Positions 34,737 through 44,367 of a stretch of DNA of 64,000 nt are shown piece by piece (within the stretch, counting starts at the first letter, position 1; every line of letters begins with the position of its first letter). The position numbers and the translations under genes were made by a program. The notes under the pieces are model-generated. The model was not told the DNA's origin. It was given only the letters and a program-made list of their open reading frames with translations, and ran no database searches. The stretch is from Mesorhizobium sp. GbtcB19 (GTDB lineage Bacteria > Pseudomonadota > Alphaproteobacteria > Rhizobiales > Rhizobiaceae). The DNA lies in the NCBI RefSeq assembly GCF_019091085.1, contig NZ_JAGXJY010000007.1:124001-188000 (forward strand). Direction: 5' to 3'.

Positions 34737-36200
34737 TCAGGCCGCATCGCCGAACGAGGACTGGATGATCTTTTCCTCCGTCAGCTCGTCGCGCTTGAGA
34801 TTGGCGACGATGCGGCCGTTCTTGAAGACATAGACATGGTCGCAATTGTCGAGCTCTTCGGTTTCGGTGGTGTACCAGAGGAAGGTGCGGCCCTTGGCGG
34901 CTTCTTCGCGCACGAGGTCGTAGACTTCCAGCTTGGTGCCGATGTCGACGCCGCGCATCGGGTCGTCCATCAGCACGATCCCGGCGTCCGAGCCGAGCGC
35001 GCGGGCAAACAGCGCCTTCTGCTGGTTGCCGCCCGACAGCGAGAAGATGTTGTTGTTCATGTCCGGCGTGCGGATGCCGATCTTCTGCTTCCAGAGTTCG
35101 GCCAGCTCCGCTTCGCGCTGCGGCGAGATCAGCAGCCCGTTGCGCAGCCGGGCCAGCGAGCGGATGCCGATATTCTGCGCTATCGACCATTGCGCGAAAA
35201 TACCGTCGGACTGACGGTCGCCGGCGACCAGCGCCACGGGCGCGGTGACCTCGATGCCGGCCTTGGCACGGGCGGCCGCCGAAAAGATCGCCAGCAGCAG
35301 ATCCGTCTGGCCATGGCCGGCAAGTCCGGCGAGGCCGATGATCTCGCCCGCGCGGGCAACGAGCTCAGTGCCGTCCTGCTGCCTGGCCGGGCGTGCCCGC
35401 ACCTTCAGCGCGCCGGGCTCGATCTTGCGGGCCTCGGCGGCGGCCTTGTGATGCCCTTCGGCGCCGCCCATGGCGGCGACCAGCCTGTCGCGGTCGAAGG
35501 CGCTTGCGGCATCGGCCGCGACCACCTTGCCGTCGCGCATCACCACGATGCGGTCGGCATTCTGCAGCACTTCGCCCAGAACATGCGAGATCAGGATGCA
35601 GCTGCCGCCCGCGGCTACGAAGCGGCGGACGAATGAAAGCAGCTGCCCCGCGGTATGCGCGTCGAGCGACGACGTCGGCTCGTCGAGGATGACCAGATGC
35701 AATGGCTCGCTGGTCAGCGTAAAGGCGCGCGCCACTTCGACCATCTGCCGTCTTCCGATCGACAGGTCGCCGGCAACATCGTCCGCCGAAATGCCGTGAT
35801 CCGGAAAGATCTCGTCGAGCTTGGCGCGGATGAGATCGGCGGCCTTGCGCCGCCAGCCGAAGCCCTTGAGTGCGGGATGGTTGATGCGCGTGTTCTCGGC
35901 AATGCTGAGATTGGGGCAGAGCGACAATTCCTGGAACACGCAGCGTATGCCGAGCTCCAGCGCGCGCGCCACGGAATAGCTGACCTCCGCATTGCCGCGC
36001 ACCGCGATCTGTCCGCCATCCGGCCGCAGCGTGCCGGCCACCATATGCATGAGCGTCGACTTGCCGGCGCCATTATGCCCGACCAGTCCGACGCATTCGC
36101 CGGCGCCGACATGGAAGTCGACGCCGTTAAGCGCCCGAACGGCGCCGAAATGCTTTTCGGCGCCGTCCAGCCTGACGATATCTGCAATAGCCTGGAGCAT
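34737..36200 (-). CDS. Sugar-type ABC transporter ATPase, two domains
   Basis: The product is about 487 residues. Domain 1 has Walker [10 protein letters not shown], a Q-loop [15 protein letters not shown], signature [15 protein letters not shown] and Walker B VILDEP. Domain 2 has GLAGHGQTD and [18 protein letters not shown]. This is the RbsA/XylG type. ATG 36200 was used; a TTG at 36206 is also possible. It is 47 bases downstream of the binding-protein gene. Confidence 0.92.
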   Translation of the reverse strand: MLQAIADIVRLDGAEKHFGAVRALNGVDFHVGAGECVGLVGHNGAGKSTLMHMVAGTLRPDGGQIAVRGNAEVSYSVARALELGIRCVFQELSLCPNLSIAENTRINHPALKGFGWRRKAADLIRAKLDEIFPDHGISADDVAGDLSIGRRQMVEVARAFTLTSEPLHLVILDEPTSSLDAHTAGQLLSFVRRFVAAGGSCILISHVLGEVLQNADRIVVMRDGKVVAADAASAFDRDRLVAAMGGAEGHHKAAAEARKIEPGALKVRARPARQQDGTELVARAGEIIGLAGLAGHGQTDLLLAIFSAAARAKAGIEVTAPVALVAGDRQSDGIFAQWSIAQNIGIRSLARLRNGLLISPQREAELAELWKQKIGIRTPDMNNNIFSLSGGNQQKALFARALGSDAGIVLMDDPMRGVDIGTKLEVYDLVREEAAKGRTFLWYTTETEELDNCDHVYVFKNGRIVANLKRDELTEEKIIQSSFGDAA

Positions 36201-36247
36201 CCTCAACTTTTATCCGGTTGGCGATGCGGCTGGCAAATTTTGCGCCG

Positions 36248-37264
36248 CTATTGCTTGATGTTGGCCTTGATCGCCGCGATGGCGTCTTCCTGCGTGTATT
36301 CGTGGGTGGCGACGCCGCCTTCCTTGATCTTCGGCAGCGCGGCCTCGAAATCATCCTGGGTGAAGGCAAGATACGGCACCAGCAGGTCGTGCGGGATGTC
36401 CTTGCGGCCGTCGAGCACCTGCTGCGCCACCCAGAAGGCCAGCGTCGACACACCGGGCGCGATCGAGGCCGACCACGTCTTGTAACCGTCCTTCTCCTTC
36501 TGCTCCTTCCACCACTTCAACTCGTCCTGGCGGTTGCCCATGATGATGGTCGGGCGCGGCTTGCCGGCGGCGGCGAAGGCCTGGGCGGCGCCATAACCGT
36601 CACCGCCCTGGTCGACGATGCCGACGACATCCGGCAGCGACGGCAGGATGGTCGCCACCGCCTTCTGCGCCGTCGTCTGGTCCCAGTCGCCGGTCACCGA
36701 GCCGACGATCTTGAACTCGGGATGCGCGGCGACACCTTCGAGGATGCCCGCATGGATGGCATCGTCGATCGAGGTGCCGGCAAGGCCGCGGATTTCCAGT
36801 AGATTGCCGCCCTTGGGCTGGAACTTCGCCATCTGCTCGACTTCCTGCTTGCCCATGTCCTTGAAGTCGACGACGACGCGGTAGGCGCAGGGCTCGGTGA
36901 CGGTACCGTCGAAGGAGACGACGGTGATGCCGGCATCGCAAGCCTGCTTGATGGCGCCGTTCAGCGCATCGGGCGAGGCGGCGTTGATGACGATGGCGTC
37001 ATAGCCCTGCAGGATCAGGTTCTGCACCTGGGCGGCCTGGGTCGGCACTTCCTTGTCTGCGGTGGTGAAAACGTCGGCCGCGCCGACCACCTTGTCGTCG
37101 ACCGCCTTCTTGGTGACGATGCCGTAGCTGTCGAGCATCGCCTGGCGCCAGGAATTGCCGGCATAATTGTTGGAAAAGGCGATCTTCTTGCCGCTGGTGT
37201 CGGCAAGCGCGGTGCCCGAGGCGAGCATGGCTGCAAAGGCGCTCAAGACCAGTAGTTTCTTCAT
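36248..37264 (-). CDS. Sugar-type ABC substrate-binding protein
   Basis: This 338-residue periplasmic protein has a signal peptide (KKLLVLSAFAAMLASGTALA) and the Peripla_BP_4 fold (IAFSNNYAGNSWRQAMLDSY, VQNLILQGYDAIVINAASPD, SFDGTVTEPCAYRVVVDF). It follows GGGAGGATATGAC. It is the first gene of the transporter operon. The ligand is probably a sugar or related compound; the adjacent SMP-30 and tautomerase genes suggest a sugar acid or lactone pathway. Confidence 0.92.
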   Translation of the reverse strand: MKKLLVLSAFAAMLASGTALADTSGKKIAFSNNYAGNSWRQAMLDSYGIVTKKAVDDKVVGAADVFTTADKEVPTQAAQVQNLILQGYDAIVINAASPDALNGAIKQACDAGITVVSFDGTVTEPCAYRVVVDFKDMGKQEVEQMAKFQPKGGNLLEIRGLAGTSIDDAIHAGILEGVAAHPEFKIVGSVTGDWDQTTAQKAVATILPSLPDVVGIVDQGGDGYGAAQAFAAAGKPRPTIIMGNRQDELKWWKEQKEKDGYKTWSASIAPGVSTLAFWVAQQVLDGRKDIPHDLLVPYLAFTQDDFEAALPKIKEGGVATHEYTQEDAIAAIKANIKQ

Positions 37265-37356
37265 GTCATATCCTCCCAGATGTGTTGACTGCTGCACTTC
37301 CGTCGGCCCGGCGGGCCGGCTTCACTTCCATCCGATCTGAGCGTGAACGATCCCGC

Positions 37357-38241
37357 TCAAAACAGCCTCAATCCCGGCACCCGTACCCTCAGCCGGTAGA
37401 GCGAGGTCGAGGCGGCGACGTAGAGGCTTCTGAGATCATCGTCGCCGAAGGTGAAATTGGCACAATCTTCCGGCGTCGCGATGACGCCGAGCAGGTCGCC
37501 CGAGGCATCGAACACATGGATGCCGCCTGGCCCGGTGCAATAGAGGTTTCCCCGGCTGTCGATCTTCATGCCGTCGGGCGCCCCAGGCCCGTCGCCTTCC
37601 GTCACCGCCCACACAGCGCCGCCATTGAGGTCGCCGTTCGCTTCGACGCCGAACACCCTGATATGGCCGCGCGCGGTGTCGTTGACGAAAAGCCTCGATT
37701 CATCGAGCGAGAAGCAGAGCCCATTGGGCTGCACGAAATCGTCAGCAAGCAGCGTCAGCCGCGTGCCGTCGATCCGGTAGACGCCCTGGAATGCCAGCTC
37801 CTGCGGCCTCGGCACGCCGTAGTACTCCATCCGACCGTAAGTCGGATCGGTGAAATAGACCGAGCCTCCGGTGGCGACGACGATGTCGTTCGGACTGTTG
37901 AGCTGCTTGTCCCGGTAGTGGGTGGCCAGAACCGTCGTCGTGCCGTTCGGCTCGGCGCGCGTGACACGGCTGGTCGCGTGCTCGCAGGTCACCAGCCGCC
38001 CCTGCCGGTCGAGCGTGTTGCCGTTGGCCATCTGGCTGGGATTGCGAAACAGCTCGATCTCGCCCGAAGCGCCGCGCCGATACATGCGGCCTTGCGGAAT
38101 GTCGGAAAAGATCAGCCATTTCTCGTAAGGATGCCACACCGGTCCCTCGATGAAGCCGTAGCCGGTGGCGAGCCGTTCCATCGCCGCACTGCCGACAACG
38201 TCGTCAAAGCCGGAATGGCGGGCGCGCGCCTGGATCGACAT
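37357..38241 (-). CDS. SMP-30/gluconolactonase family protein
   Basis: The 294-residue beta-propeller has the family pattern EGPVWHPYEKWLIFSDIPQGRM with the metal-binding Glu, NSPNDIVVATGGSVYFTDPTYG with the Asn, and GAPDGMKIDSRGNLYCTG with the Asp. Such enzymes hydrolyse sugar lactones. Its ATG overlaps the tautomerase stop (TGATG). It lies 92 bases upstream of the ABC binding-protein gene in the same direction, so a common operon is plausible. Confidence 0.92.
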   Translation of the reverse strand: MSIQARARHSGFDDVVGSAAMERLATGYGFIEGPVWHPYEKWLIFSDIPQGRMYRRGASGEIELFRNPSQMANGNTLDRQGRLVTCEHATSRVTRAEPNGTTTVLATHYRDKQLNSPNDIVVATGGSVYFTDPTYGRMEYYGVPRPQELAFQGVYRIDGTRLTLLADDFVQPNGLCFSLDESRLFVNDTARGHIRVFGVEANGDLNGGAVWAVTEGDGPGAPDGMKIDSRGNLYCTGPGGIHVFDASGDLLGVIATPEDCANFTFGDDDLRSLYVAASTSLYRLRVRVPGLRLF

Positions 38242-38435
38242 CACAGGCGCTTCGGTTCTCGCGTCGGCTCACCGCCGACGAACCAGTCGCTGCCCGGCAC
38301 ATCCTCGATCACGACCCAGATCTTGTCCATGGGCAGTTCGGCGACCTCGCTGATCGCCTCGGTGACGCGGCGCGAAATCTCGTTCTTGCGCTTTTGCGTA
38401 TGGCCCTCGAGTATCCTTATGCTGACGAACGGCAT
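38241..38435 (-). CDS. 4-oxalocrotonate tautomerase family protein
   Basis: This 64-residue protein begins MPFVSIRILEGHTQKRKNEI; Met removal exposes the catalytic Pro1 of the tautomerase family. The C-terminal half MDKIWVVIEDVPGSDWFVGG is also typical. It is cotranscribed with the SMP-30 gene. Its substrate may be a keto-enol intermediate of the same pathway. Confidence 0.9.
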   Translation of the reverse strand: MPFVSIRILEGHTQKRKNEISRRVTEAISEVAELPMDKIWVVIEDVPGSDWFVGGEPTREPKRL

Positions 38436-38519
38436 GGCGCTTCCCCGGTATTCTTGTTCTTGTCGGACAAAAGCGTATTCAGGATGCGGGCCGGGCGATA
38501 CGGGTCTAAGCGCAGCACC

Positions 38520-38539
38520 GACTGTGCTTTTGCACAGTC
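38520..38539. repeat. Perfect 8-bp hairpin upstream of the tautomerase gene
   Basis: GACTGTGC-TTTT-GCACAGTC is a perfect stem-loop about 85 bases upstream of the tautomerase start. It may be an operator for a dimeric regulator or a leader hairpin of the tautomerase/SMP-30/ABC unit. Confidence 0.5.
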
Positions 38540-38565
38540 GCGGCAATTGTCTCCCGCGCCGAGCT

Positions 38566-38663
38566 AGAGCAATTCCAGGAAAAGTGTGAGCGGTTTTCCG
38601 TCCGGAATTGCGTAAAAACAAGGAGATAGGGCGTTTCGCCGGTTCCGTGAAACGGTGAAACGC
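38566..38663. repeat. RIME-like palindromic repeat, copy 3 (two hairpins)
   Basis: The core AGAGCAATTCCAGGAAAAGTG with CGGAATTGCG is followed by ACAAGGAGAT and a second hairpin GCGTTTCGCCG/CGGTGAAACGC. It directly follows the response regulator gene stop, where it may end transcription. Confidence 0.82.
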
Positions 38664-38664
38664 A

Positions 38665-39399
38665 CTAGTCGTGCGGCGGCGCCTGCGCCAGCCACGCATC
38701 GAGCTGTTCCTGCTCGCGGCGCAGGGCGTCGATGTTGATCAGTCCGCGCGCCATGGCGAGATAGATGGCGCGGGTGCGCGAATTGAAGATCGACGCTTCG
38801 CCAGCGCCCTCTTCCGGCGGCACGATGCCCAGTTTGTCGTAGACATGTTTGATGCGGCTCTGCGCGCCACGGATCGACAGGCCGCGTCGGGCCGCGATCG
38901 CCCGGTCGGTCAGGCCGAGCGCGATATCGATCAGGCTTTCATACTCGCCGTCGGTGATGCCCTCGAACCGGTCCTGGACGCGGTGCTGGATGCCGCGGAT
39001 CTCGCGGTCGATGATGCAGTGCCCTTCGCGAAAGACGCCGCGCAGCGCCGAGCGCATGCCTTCCTCGGTCGCCGACTTCAGCACATAGCCGTAGACCGAT
39101 CCCGGCGGCACGATGCGCGCCACGCCTCGCACGTAGGCCTCGTCGGCGAAGTTCGACCAGAACAGGATATGCGTGCCGGCGCGGCGGCTCCAGATGGCGC
39201 GCGCCACCTCGATGCCCGTGGCCTTAGGCAGTTGCAGGTCGAGCACGACATGCGGCGGCTCGTGCGCGGCGGCGAGGTTGATGGCGTCCTCGCCGTCGCC
39301 GGCTTCGAGCACCTCGACATCGCCGGGCCACAATTGCTCCACCGTGCGCCGCGCGAAGCTGCGGTGCAGGCCGTCATTCTCGGCGATCATCACCAGCAT
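38665..39399 (-). CDS. Response regulator, NarL/LuxR-like
   Basis: This 244-residue protein has an N-terminal receiver (LVMIAEND acidic pocket, phospho-acceptor Asp in HVVLDLQLPKATG, Lys in YVLKSA) and a C-terminal helix-turn-helix region (TDGEYESLIDIALGLTDRAIAARRGLSIRGAQSRIKHVYDKLGI, given here only by its span 150-195). The start overlaps the kinase stop (TGATG), so it pairs with that kinase. Targets are unknown. Confidence 0.9.
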   Translation of the reverse strand: MLVMIAENDGLHRSFARRTVEQLWPGDVEVLEAGDGEDAINLAAAHEPPHVVLDLQLPKATGIEVARAIWSRRAGTHILFWSNFADEAYVRGVARIVPPGSVYGYVLKSATEEGMRSALRGVFREGHCIIDREIRGIQHRVQDRFEGITDGEYESLIDIALGLTDRAIAARRGLSIRGAQSRIKHVYDKLGIVPPEEGAGEASIFNSRTRAIYLAMARGLINIDALRREQEQLDAWLAQAPPHD

Positions 39400-40658
39400 C
39401 ACATCGCCTCCGCCGCCATCCGTTCAGCCGCCACCGCCTCACCCTTCGGCGCCTCACGGTCGATCTCGATCACGACGCGGGTGCCGCCCTTGCGGCTGGC
39501 CGGCTCGAAGCGCAGCCGCGCTCCGACCAGGGCCGCCCGCGTGTGCATGTGGCCGATGCCGCCCTGACCGCCGGGATCGATCACGCCGCAGCCATGCCCA
39601 TCATCGGTCACGCTCACGCTGAACGCGCTTGCGGTCGACGACAGCTGGACATCGATACGGCTCGGCCCCGCATGGCGCACGGCGTTGTTGATCGCTTCCT
39701 GCACGATCCGGTAGAGCGCCGTGCGCAGCGTTTCCGGCATGTTATCGGCGCCGCCGTCGCTGGTGTCGGCGATGCGCACCGCGATCGGCGGCTTGGCCCT
39801 GGCGACGCTGCGGTTGAGATGCGCCTCGACGGCGTCACGCAGGCCGAAAAGCTCGAGCACGCTCGGCCGCATGTCGTCGACGATATGGCGCAGCTCCGCC
39901 AGGCAGCCCGCGACCTCCTGCTCGAGATCGGCAAGCTGCGCCGCCCGCGCCATACCCCGGCTACGGAACGCAGAAACCTGGCGCGCGATGCGGGCGAGAT
40001 CGCCAAGCGTCTGGTCGTGCAGATCCATGGCCATGCGCCGGCGCTCGCGCTCCATGCCCTCGGTCAGTTGCGAGGCCCCGACCCTCAGCAATTCGGCGCG
40101 GTTGCGTGCTTCGCTCTCGGCGAGCATGGCGCGGCGCGCCTCCTCGGTCTGGATCAGCGCGAAAATATAGGGCGCGATGAGATCGGCGCATTGCTGGGCG
40201 ACCTCAACGTCTTCCTGTGTATAGCAGCCGGCCTCGTGCCGGCTGATGTTGAGCGCGCCTATGACGCTGCCGCGCGCCCTGAGCGGCACGATGATGCGGC
40301 TGCGCAGCTTGGCGACGAAGATCGGCTCGTCGAAGGCGCCCTCGAAGTGGAAGCGATCGTCGACCAGCGCATTGTCGGTCAAAAGATAGGGAGTCTGGCC
40401 CCACAGCACGCGCCGGATCGGGCTGCCCTCCACCGGATGTTGCGCGAGATCGCTCCAGCTGGTGTGGAAGCCGGCTTCATAGCAGGCATGCATGCGCCCA
40501 TCGAACGACAGCACCGCAAGATCGATATGGTCGTGGGGGATGAGCGTGCCGATCTCGATCGCGGTCGCGCGGAACGCCGAGCCCGGATCGATATGGCCAG
40601 CCAGCGCCCGCGAGATCGCCAGCAGCCGGTCGATCAGCTGGGGAGATACCTCCGACAT
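39399..40658 (-). CDS. GAF-domain histidine kinase (HisKA_3 type)
   Basis: This 419-residue cytoplasmic kinase has a GAF sensor domain (about 25-170), then a NarX/DesK-type dimerisation domain with phospho-acceptor His 214 (RRRMAMDLHDQTLGDLAR) and a HATPase domain (IVQEAINNAVRHAGPS, DDGHGCG, GIGHMHTRAALVGA). ATG 40658 follows GGAGGAGAA. It lacks membrane segments, so it senses an internal or diffusible signal through the GAF domain. Confidence 0.92.
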   Translation of the reverse strand: MSEVSPQLIDRLLAISRALAGHIDPGSAFRATAIEIGTLIPHDHIDLAVLSFDGRMHACYEAGFHTSWSDLAQHPVEGSPIRRVLWGQTPYLLTDNALVDDRFHFEGAFDEPIFVAKLRSRIIVPLRARGSVIGALNISRHEAGCYTQEDVEVAQQCADLIAPYIFALIQTEEARRAMLAESEARNRAELLRVGASQLTEGMERERRRMAMDLHDQTLGDLARIARQVSAFRSRGMARAAQLADLEQEVAGCLAELRHIVDDMRPSVLELFGLRDAVEAHLNRSVARAKPPIAVRIADTSDGGADNMPETLRTALYRIVQEAINNAVRHAGPSRIDVQLSSTASAFSVSVTDDGHGCGVIDPGGQGGIGHMHTRAALVGARLRFEPASRKGGTRVVIEIDREAPKGEAVAAERMAAEAM

Positions 40659-40881
40659 TTCTCCTCCCTTGCCGCGCAGACGAAATTGCAAGGACTGCCG
40701 CCCGCTTTCGCGGCGCGTGGCATCTTCCCGGATTTCCTCGCAGCCCTCCCTGCCGGCGAAATAGTGGACGCTTGCCGGCGCGGCTGTCAACGACAGCACC
40801 TTGGACGACGATCAACTTGCGGTGCGACGATTGAAAAGCCTGCGGCTCCTGGTTTAGGGATGGCCGAGGAGATCGCATTGC

Positions 40882-43290
40882 ATGGCAGTGACGCCGAGTG
40901 TTGCAAAGGGCGCGCCCGGGATTCCCGCGCGCTGGACGTCAAGCGCCAAGAGCGGCGTCGGCACCGCGCTTTCGGCAAAAAGCCGGCTCTGGTTCACCGT
41001 CAGCCACGGCATTTTGAACGAGCTCTATTATCCGCGCCTCGACAGCGCCTGCACGCGCGACCTGGGGCTGATCGTCACCGGCCCCGGCAACTATTTTTCC
41101 GAGGAGAAGCGCGATGCGGCCCACACCGTCGAGCAATTCGAGGACGGGGTACCCGGCTACAGGCTGACCAACACAGCGTCCGACGGCGCTTACCGGATTG
41201 AAAAGCGCATCGTTACGGATCCGAAACGCCCTGTCCTGCTGCAGGAAACCAGTTTCACCGCGCTCAAGGGAGCGGCCACCGATTACCGTGTCTACGCGCT
41301 GCTCGCGCCGCATCTCGTCAATGCCGGCATGGGCAACACCGCCTGGGTTGGCGAGCACAAGGGGCAGCGCATGCTCTTCGCCAGCGGACGCGGCGTCTCG
41401 CTGGCGCTCGCCTCCTCTTTGCCCTGGGGCGACTGTTCGGCCGGCTATGTCGGCTTTTCCGATGGCTGGCAGCAACTGCACGACAACGGCGCGCTCGACC
41501 CTTCCTGCCAGGCAGCCGAAAACGGCAACGTCGCGCTGGCCGGCGAGATCGGCTTTTCGGTCGGCAAGACCACCGCCCTGCTGGCGCTCGGCTTCGGCGC
41601 TTCGCCGGAGGAAGCCGCCGACCTTGCCCTCGCCAGCCTGAAACAGGGTTTCGAGCCGGCCGCGCAAACCTATGTCGAAAACTGGCGGAAATTCCAGGCG
41701 GGGCTCGAAAAACTCGATCGCCGCGCCGCCTCCGGGCTGAACACCTACCGCGTCAGCAGCGTGGTGCTGGCGACGCATCTGTCGATCGCCAGGCCCGGTG
41801 CCGCGGTCGCCAGCCTGTCGATCCCCTGGGGCTTCAACAAGGGCGACGACGATCTCGGCGGCTATCATCTCGTCTGGCCGCGTGACCTGGTGGAGACGGC
41901 GGGCGGTTTCCTGGCCGCCGGCGACGCCAGGCAGGCGCTGCAGATCCTCACCTATCTGCGCTCGATCCAGCAACCCGACGGCCACTGGCCGCAAAATGTC
42001 TGGTCCGACGGCACCGCCTATTGGCCGGGCATCCAGATGGACGAATGCGCCTTTCCGCTGCTGCTTGCCGATTCCTTGCGCCGCGCCGGCCATCTGCCGA
42101 AGTCCAAGCTTGTCGACTTCCTGGCCATGATCGAGAGCGCGGCCTCCTATATCGTGCGCAACGGCCCGGTTACCGGCGAGGATCGCTGGGAGGAGGACGC
42201 CGGCTACAGCCCGTTCACGCTGGCCGTGGAAATAGCGGCATTGCTTGCCGCCGCCGACATGCTCGATGTTTTGGGAAAAAATGAGCCGGCAAACTATTTG
42301 CGCGAGACCGCCGACTGCTGGAACGACCAGATCGAGCGCTGGACTTATGTGACGGGTACCGAGCTTTGCGCGAGCGAAGCCATCGCTGGCTATTATGTCC
42401 GCATCGCGCCGCCCGACGATGCGGGAGTTGCCTCGCCCAAGGACGGCTTCGTGCCGATCAAGAACCGGCCGCCGGCCGACACCGACAGGCCGGCCGAGGC
42501 GATCATCAGCCCTGACGCGCTGGCGCTGGTCCGTTTCGGCCTGAGAGCCGCGGACGATCCGCGCGTCGTCGACACCGTCAAGGCCATCGACGCGCTGTTG
42601 CGCTGCGACCTGCCGCAAGGGCCGCTCTGGTACCGCTACAGCGGCGACGGCTATGGCGAGCACGAGGACGGCGCGCCTTTCGACGGCACCGGCCAAGGCC
42701 GGCCGTGGCCGCTGCTTGCCGGCGAGCGCGCCCATTACGAGCTGGCCGCCGGCCGAAAGGACAAGGCGGCGCAACTGCTGGAAACCTTGGAGCGTTCGGC
42801 CGGCGTCGGCGGCCTGCTGCCGGAACAGGTCTGGGATCGCCCCGACATTCCGGACCGCGAATTGCGTCTGGGGGCGCCTTCCGGCAGCGCCATGCCGTTG
42901 GTCTGGGCGCATGCCGAACACATCAAGCTGCTGCGCTCGCTGCGCGACGGCGCTGTCTTCGACATGCCACCGCAAGGCGTCGAGCGCTACATCAAGGGCA
43001 AGACCGTTGCGCCGTTCAGGACGTGGCGATTCAACGACAAGATCCGCTCCATCTCCGCCGGCAAGGCGCTGCGCGTCGAACTGTCGGCGCCCGGCGTCGT
43101 TCATTGGAGCAGCGACAAATGGCTGACCGTGCATGACGACCACACCGCCGAGAACGCTTTCGGCGTGCATCTGGTCGATTTGCCGGTGTCCGGCCTGAAG
43201 CCTGGAACGACGATCGTCTTCACTTTTTTCTGGCCCGGAGCGATGCGTTGGGAGAATGTCGACTTCAGCGTCGGCATCGACGCGTCATGA
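40882..43290 (+). CDS. GH15 glucoamylase / glucan 1,4-alpha-glucosidase
   Basis: This 802-residue enzyme has an N-terminal glucodextranase-like beta domain (about 10-290) with VSHGILNELYYPRLDSACTR, and a (alpha/alpha)6 GH15 barrel with GGYHLVWPRDLVETAGGFLA and QPDGHWPQNVWSDGTAYW. The C-terminal region is a further beta domain. No signal peptide is seen, so it may act in the cytoplasm on glycogen-like or imported glucans, releasing glucose. The following pentose phosphate genes and a glucokinase would use that glucose. Confidence 0.92.
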   Translation: MAVTPSVAKGAPGIPARWTSSAKSGVGTALSAKSRLWFTVSHGILNELYYPRLDSACTRDLGLIVTGPGNYFSEEKRDAAHTVEQFEDGVPGYRLTNTASDGAYRIEKRIVTDPKRPVLLQETSFTALKGAATDYRVYALLAPHLVNAGMGNTAWVGEHKGQRMLFASGRGVSLALASSLPWGDCSAGYVGFSDGWQQLHDNGALDPSCQAAENGNVALAGEIGFSVGKTTALLALGFGASPEEAADLALASLKQGFEPAAQTYVENWRKFQAGLEKLDRRAASGLNTYRVSSVVLATHLSIARPGAAVASLSIPWGFNKGDDDLGGYHLVWPRDLVETAGGFLAAGDARQALQILTYLRSIQQPDGHWPQNVWSDGTAYWPGIQMDECAFPLLLADSLRRAGHLPKSKLVDFLAMIESAASYIVRNGPVTGEDRWEEDAGYSPFTLAVEIAALLAAADMLDVLGKNEPANYLRETADCWNDQIERWTYVTGTELCASEAIAGYYVRIAPPDDAGVASPKDGFVPIKNRPPADTDRPAEAIISPDALALVRFGLRAADDPRVVDTVKAIDALLRCDLPQGPLWYRYSGDGYGEHEDGAPFDGTGQGRPWPLLAGERAHYELAAGRKDKAAQLLETLERSAGVGGLLPEQVWDRPDIPDRELRLGAPSGSAMPLVWAHAEHIKLLRSLRDGAVFDMPPQGVERYIKGKTVAPFRTWRFNDKIRSISAGKALRVELSAPGVVHWSSDKWLTVHDDHTAENAFGVHLVDLPVSGLKPGTTIVFTFFWPGAMRWENVDFSVGIDAS

Positions 43291-43343
43291 TCGTGAAACA
43301 CGGCCGATAGATTTCTTCTTCCTCAAGCAATCGGGATGAAACC

Positions 43344-44354
43344 ATGCAGATCGGAATGATGGGATTGGGCAGGATGGGCGCCAACATGGTGCGGCGCCTG
43401 ATGCGCGACGGCCATGAATGCGTCGTCTACGACATCAATTCGGCGAGCGTCGCCGGCATGGTCAAGGACGGCGCCGTCGGCGCCGCCTCGCTGGAGGAAT
43501 TCGTCGGCAAGCTCGCCAAGCCGCGCTGCGCCTGGCTGATGCTGCCGGCGGCGATCACCGGCAAGATCGTCGACCAGGTCGCGGCATTGATGGAGCCGGG
43601 CGACATCATCATCGACGGCGGCAATTCCTATTATCACGACGCCGTCGACCAGGCGGCCAAGCTGGCGGTGAAAGGCATCAACTTCGTTGATGTCGGCACC
43701 AGCGGCGGCGTCTGGGGCCTGGAGCGCGGCTACTGCCTGATGATCGGCGGCCCCGACGAGGCGGTTAAGCATCTGGATTCGGTCTTCGCCACCCTGGCGC
43801 CGGGCGCCGATGCCGGCGCCAATCCGTCGAAGGACGACGGAACCGCGGCATTCGGCTATCTGCATTGCGGCCCGAGCGGCGCGGGGCACTTCGTCAAGAT
43901 GGTGCACAACGGCATCGAATATGGCGTCATGGCCGCCTATGCCGAGGGCATGAACATCCTGAAGTCGGCCAATGCCGGCAAAAGGCAGCGCACCGCCGAT
44001 GCCGAAACCAGCCCGCTCGAAAGCCCGAAATACTACCAGTTCGACGTCGATCTGCCCGCGGTCGCCGAGGTCTGGCGGCATGGCAGCGTCATCGGCTCCT
44101 GGCTGCTCGATCTCACCGCCGGCGCGCTGAAGAGCGATCCGGCGCTCGCCCAGTTCGGCGGCCGCGTCTCCGATTCCGGCGAAGGCCGCTGGACGCTGAA
44201 GGCCGCGATCGACACCGGCGTTCCGGCGCCGGTGCTGTCTTCGGCGCTGTTCGACCGCTTCTCCTCGCAGGGCGAATCGCAATTCGCCGACAAGCTTCTG
44301 TCCGCCATGCGCTATGCCTTCGGCGGCCATCTCGAAAAGAAGCCCGGCGCGTGA
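43344..44354 (+). CDS. gnd: 6-phosphogluconate dehydrogenase, short form
   Basis: This 336-residue enzyme has the NAD(P) motif [16 protein letters not shown], the substrate motif [14 protein letters not shown] and [21 protein letters not shown] with the catalytic Lys. It is the short decarboxylating form (GndA/YqeC-like) rather than the 470-residue one. It converts 6-phosphogluconate to ribulose 5-phosphate. It is 13 bases before zwf, in reverse of pathway order. Confidence 0.95.
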   Translation: MQIGMMGLGRMGANMVRRLMRDGHECVVYDINSASVAGMVKDGAVGAASLEEFVGKLAKPRCAWLMLPAAITGKIVDQVAALMEPGDIIIDGGNSYYHDAVDQAAKLAVKGINFVDVGTSGGVWGLERGYCLMIGGPDEAVKHLDSVFATLAPGADAGANPSKDDGTAAFGYLHCGPSGAGHFVKMVHNGIEYGVMAAYAEGMNILKSANAGKRQRTADAETSPLESPKYYQFDVDLPAVAEVWRHGSVIGSWLLDLTAGALKSDPALAQFGGRVSDSGEGRWTLKAAIDTGVPAPVLSSALFDRFSSQGESQFADKLLSAMRYAFGGHLEKKPGA

Positions 44355-44367
44355 GGGGAGACAAGGC

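Noticed and set aside
40939-43170. 743-residue open frame antisense to the glucoamylase gene
   Set aside because: It has no recognisable domain and mirrors the codon structure of a well-supported GH15 gene.
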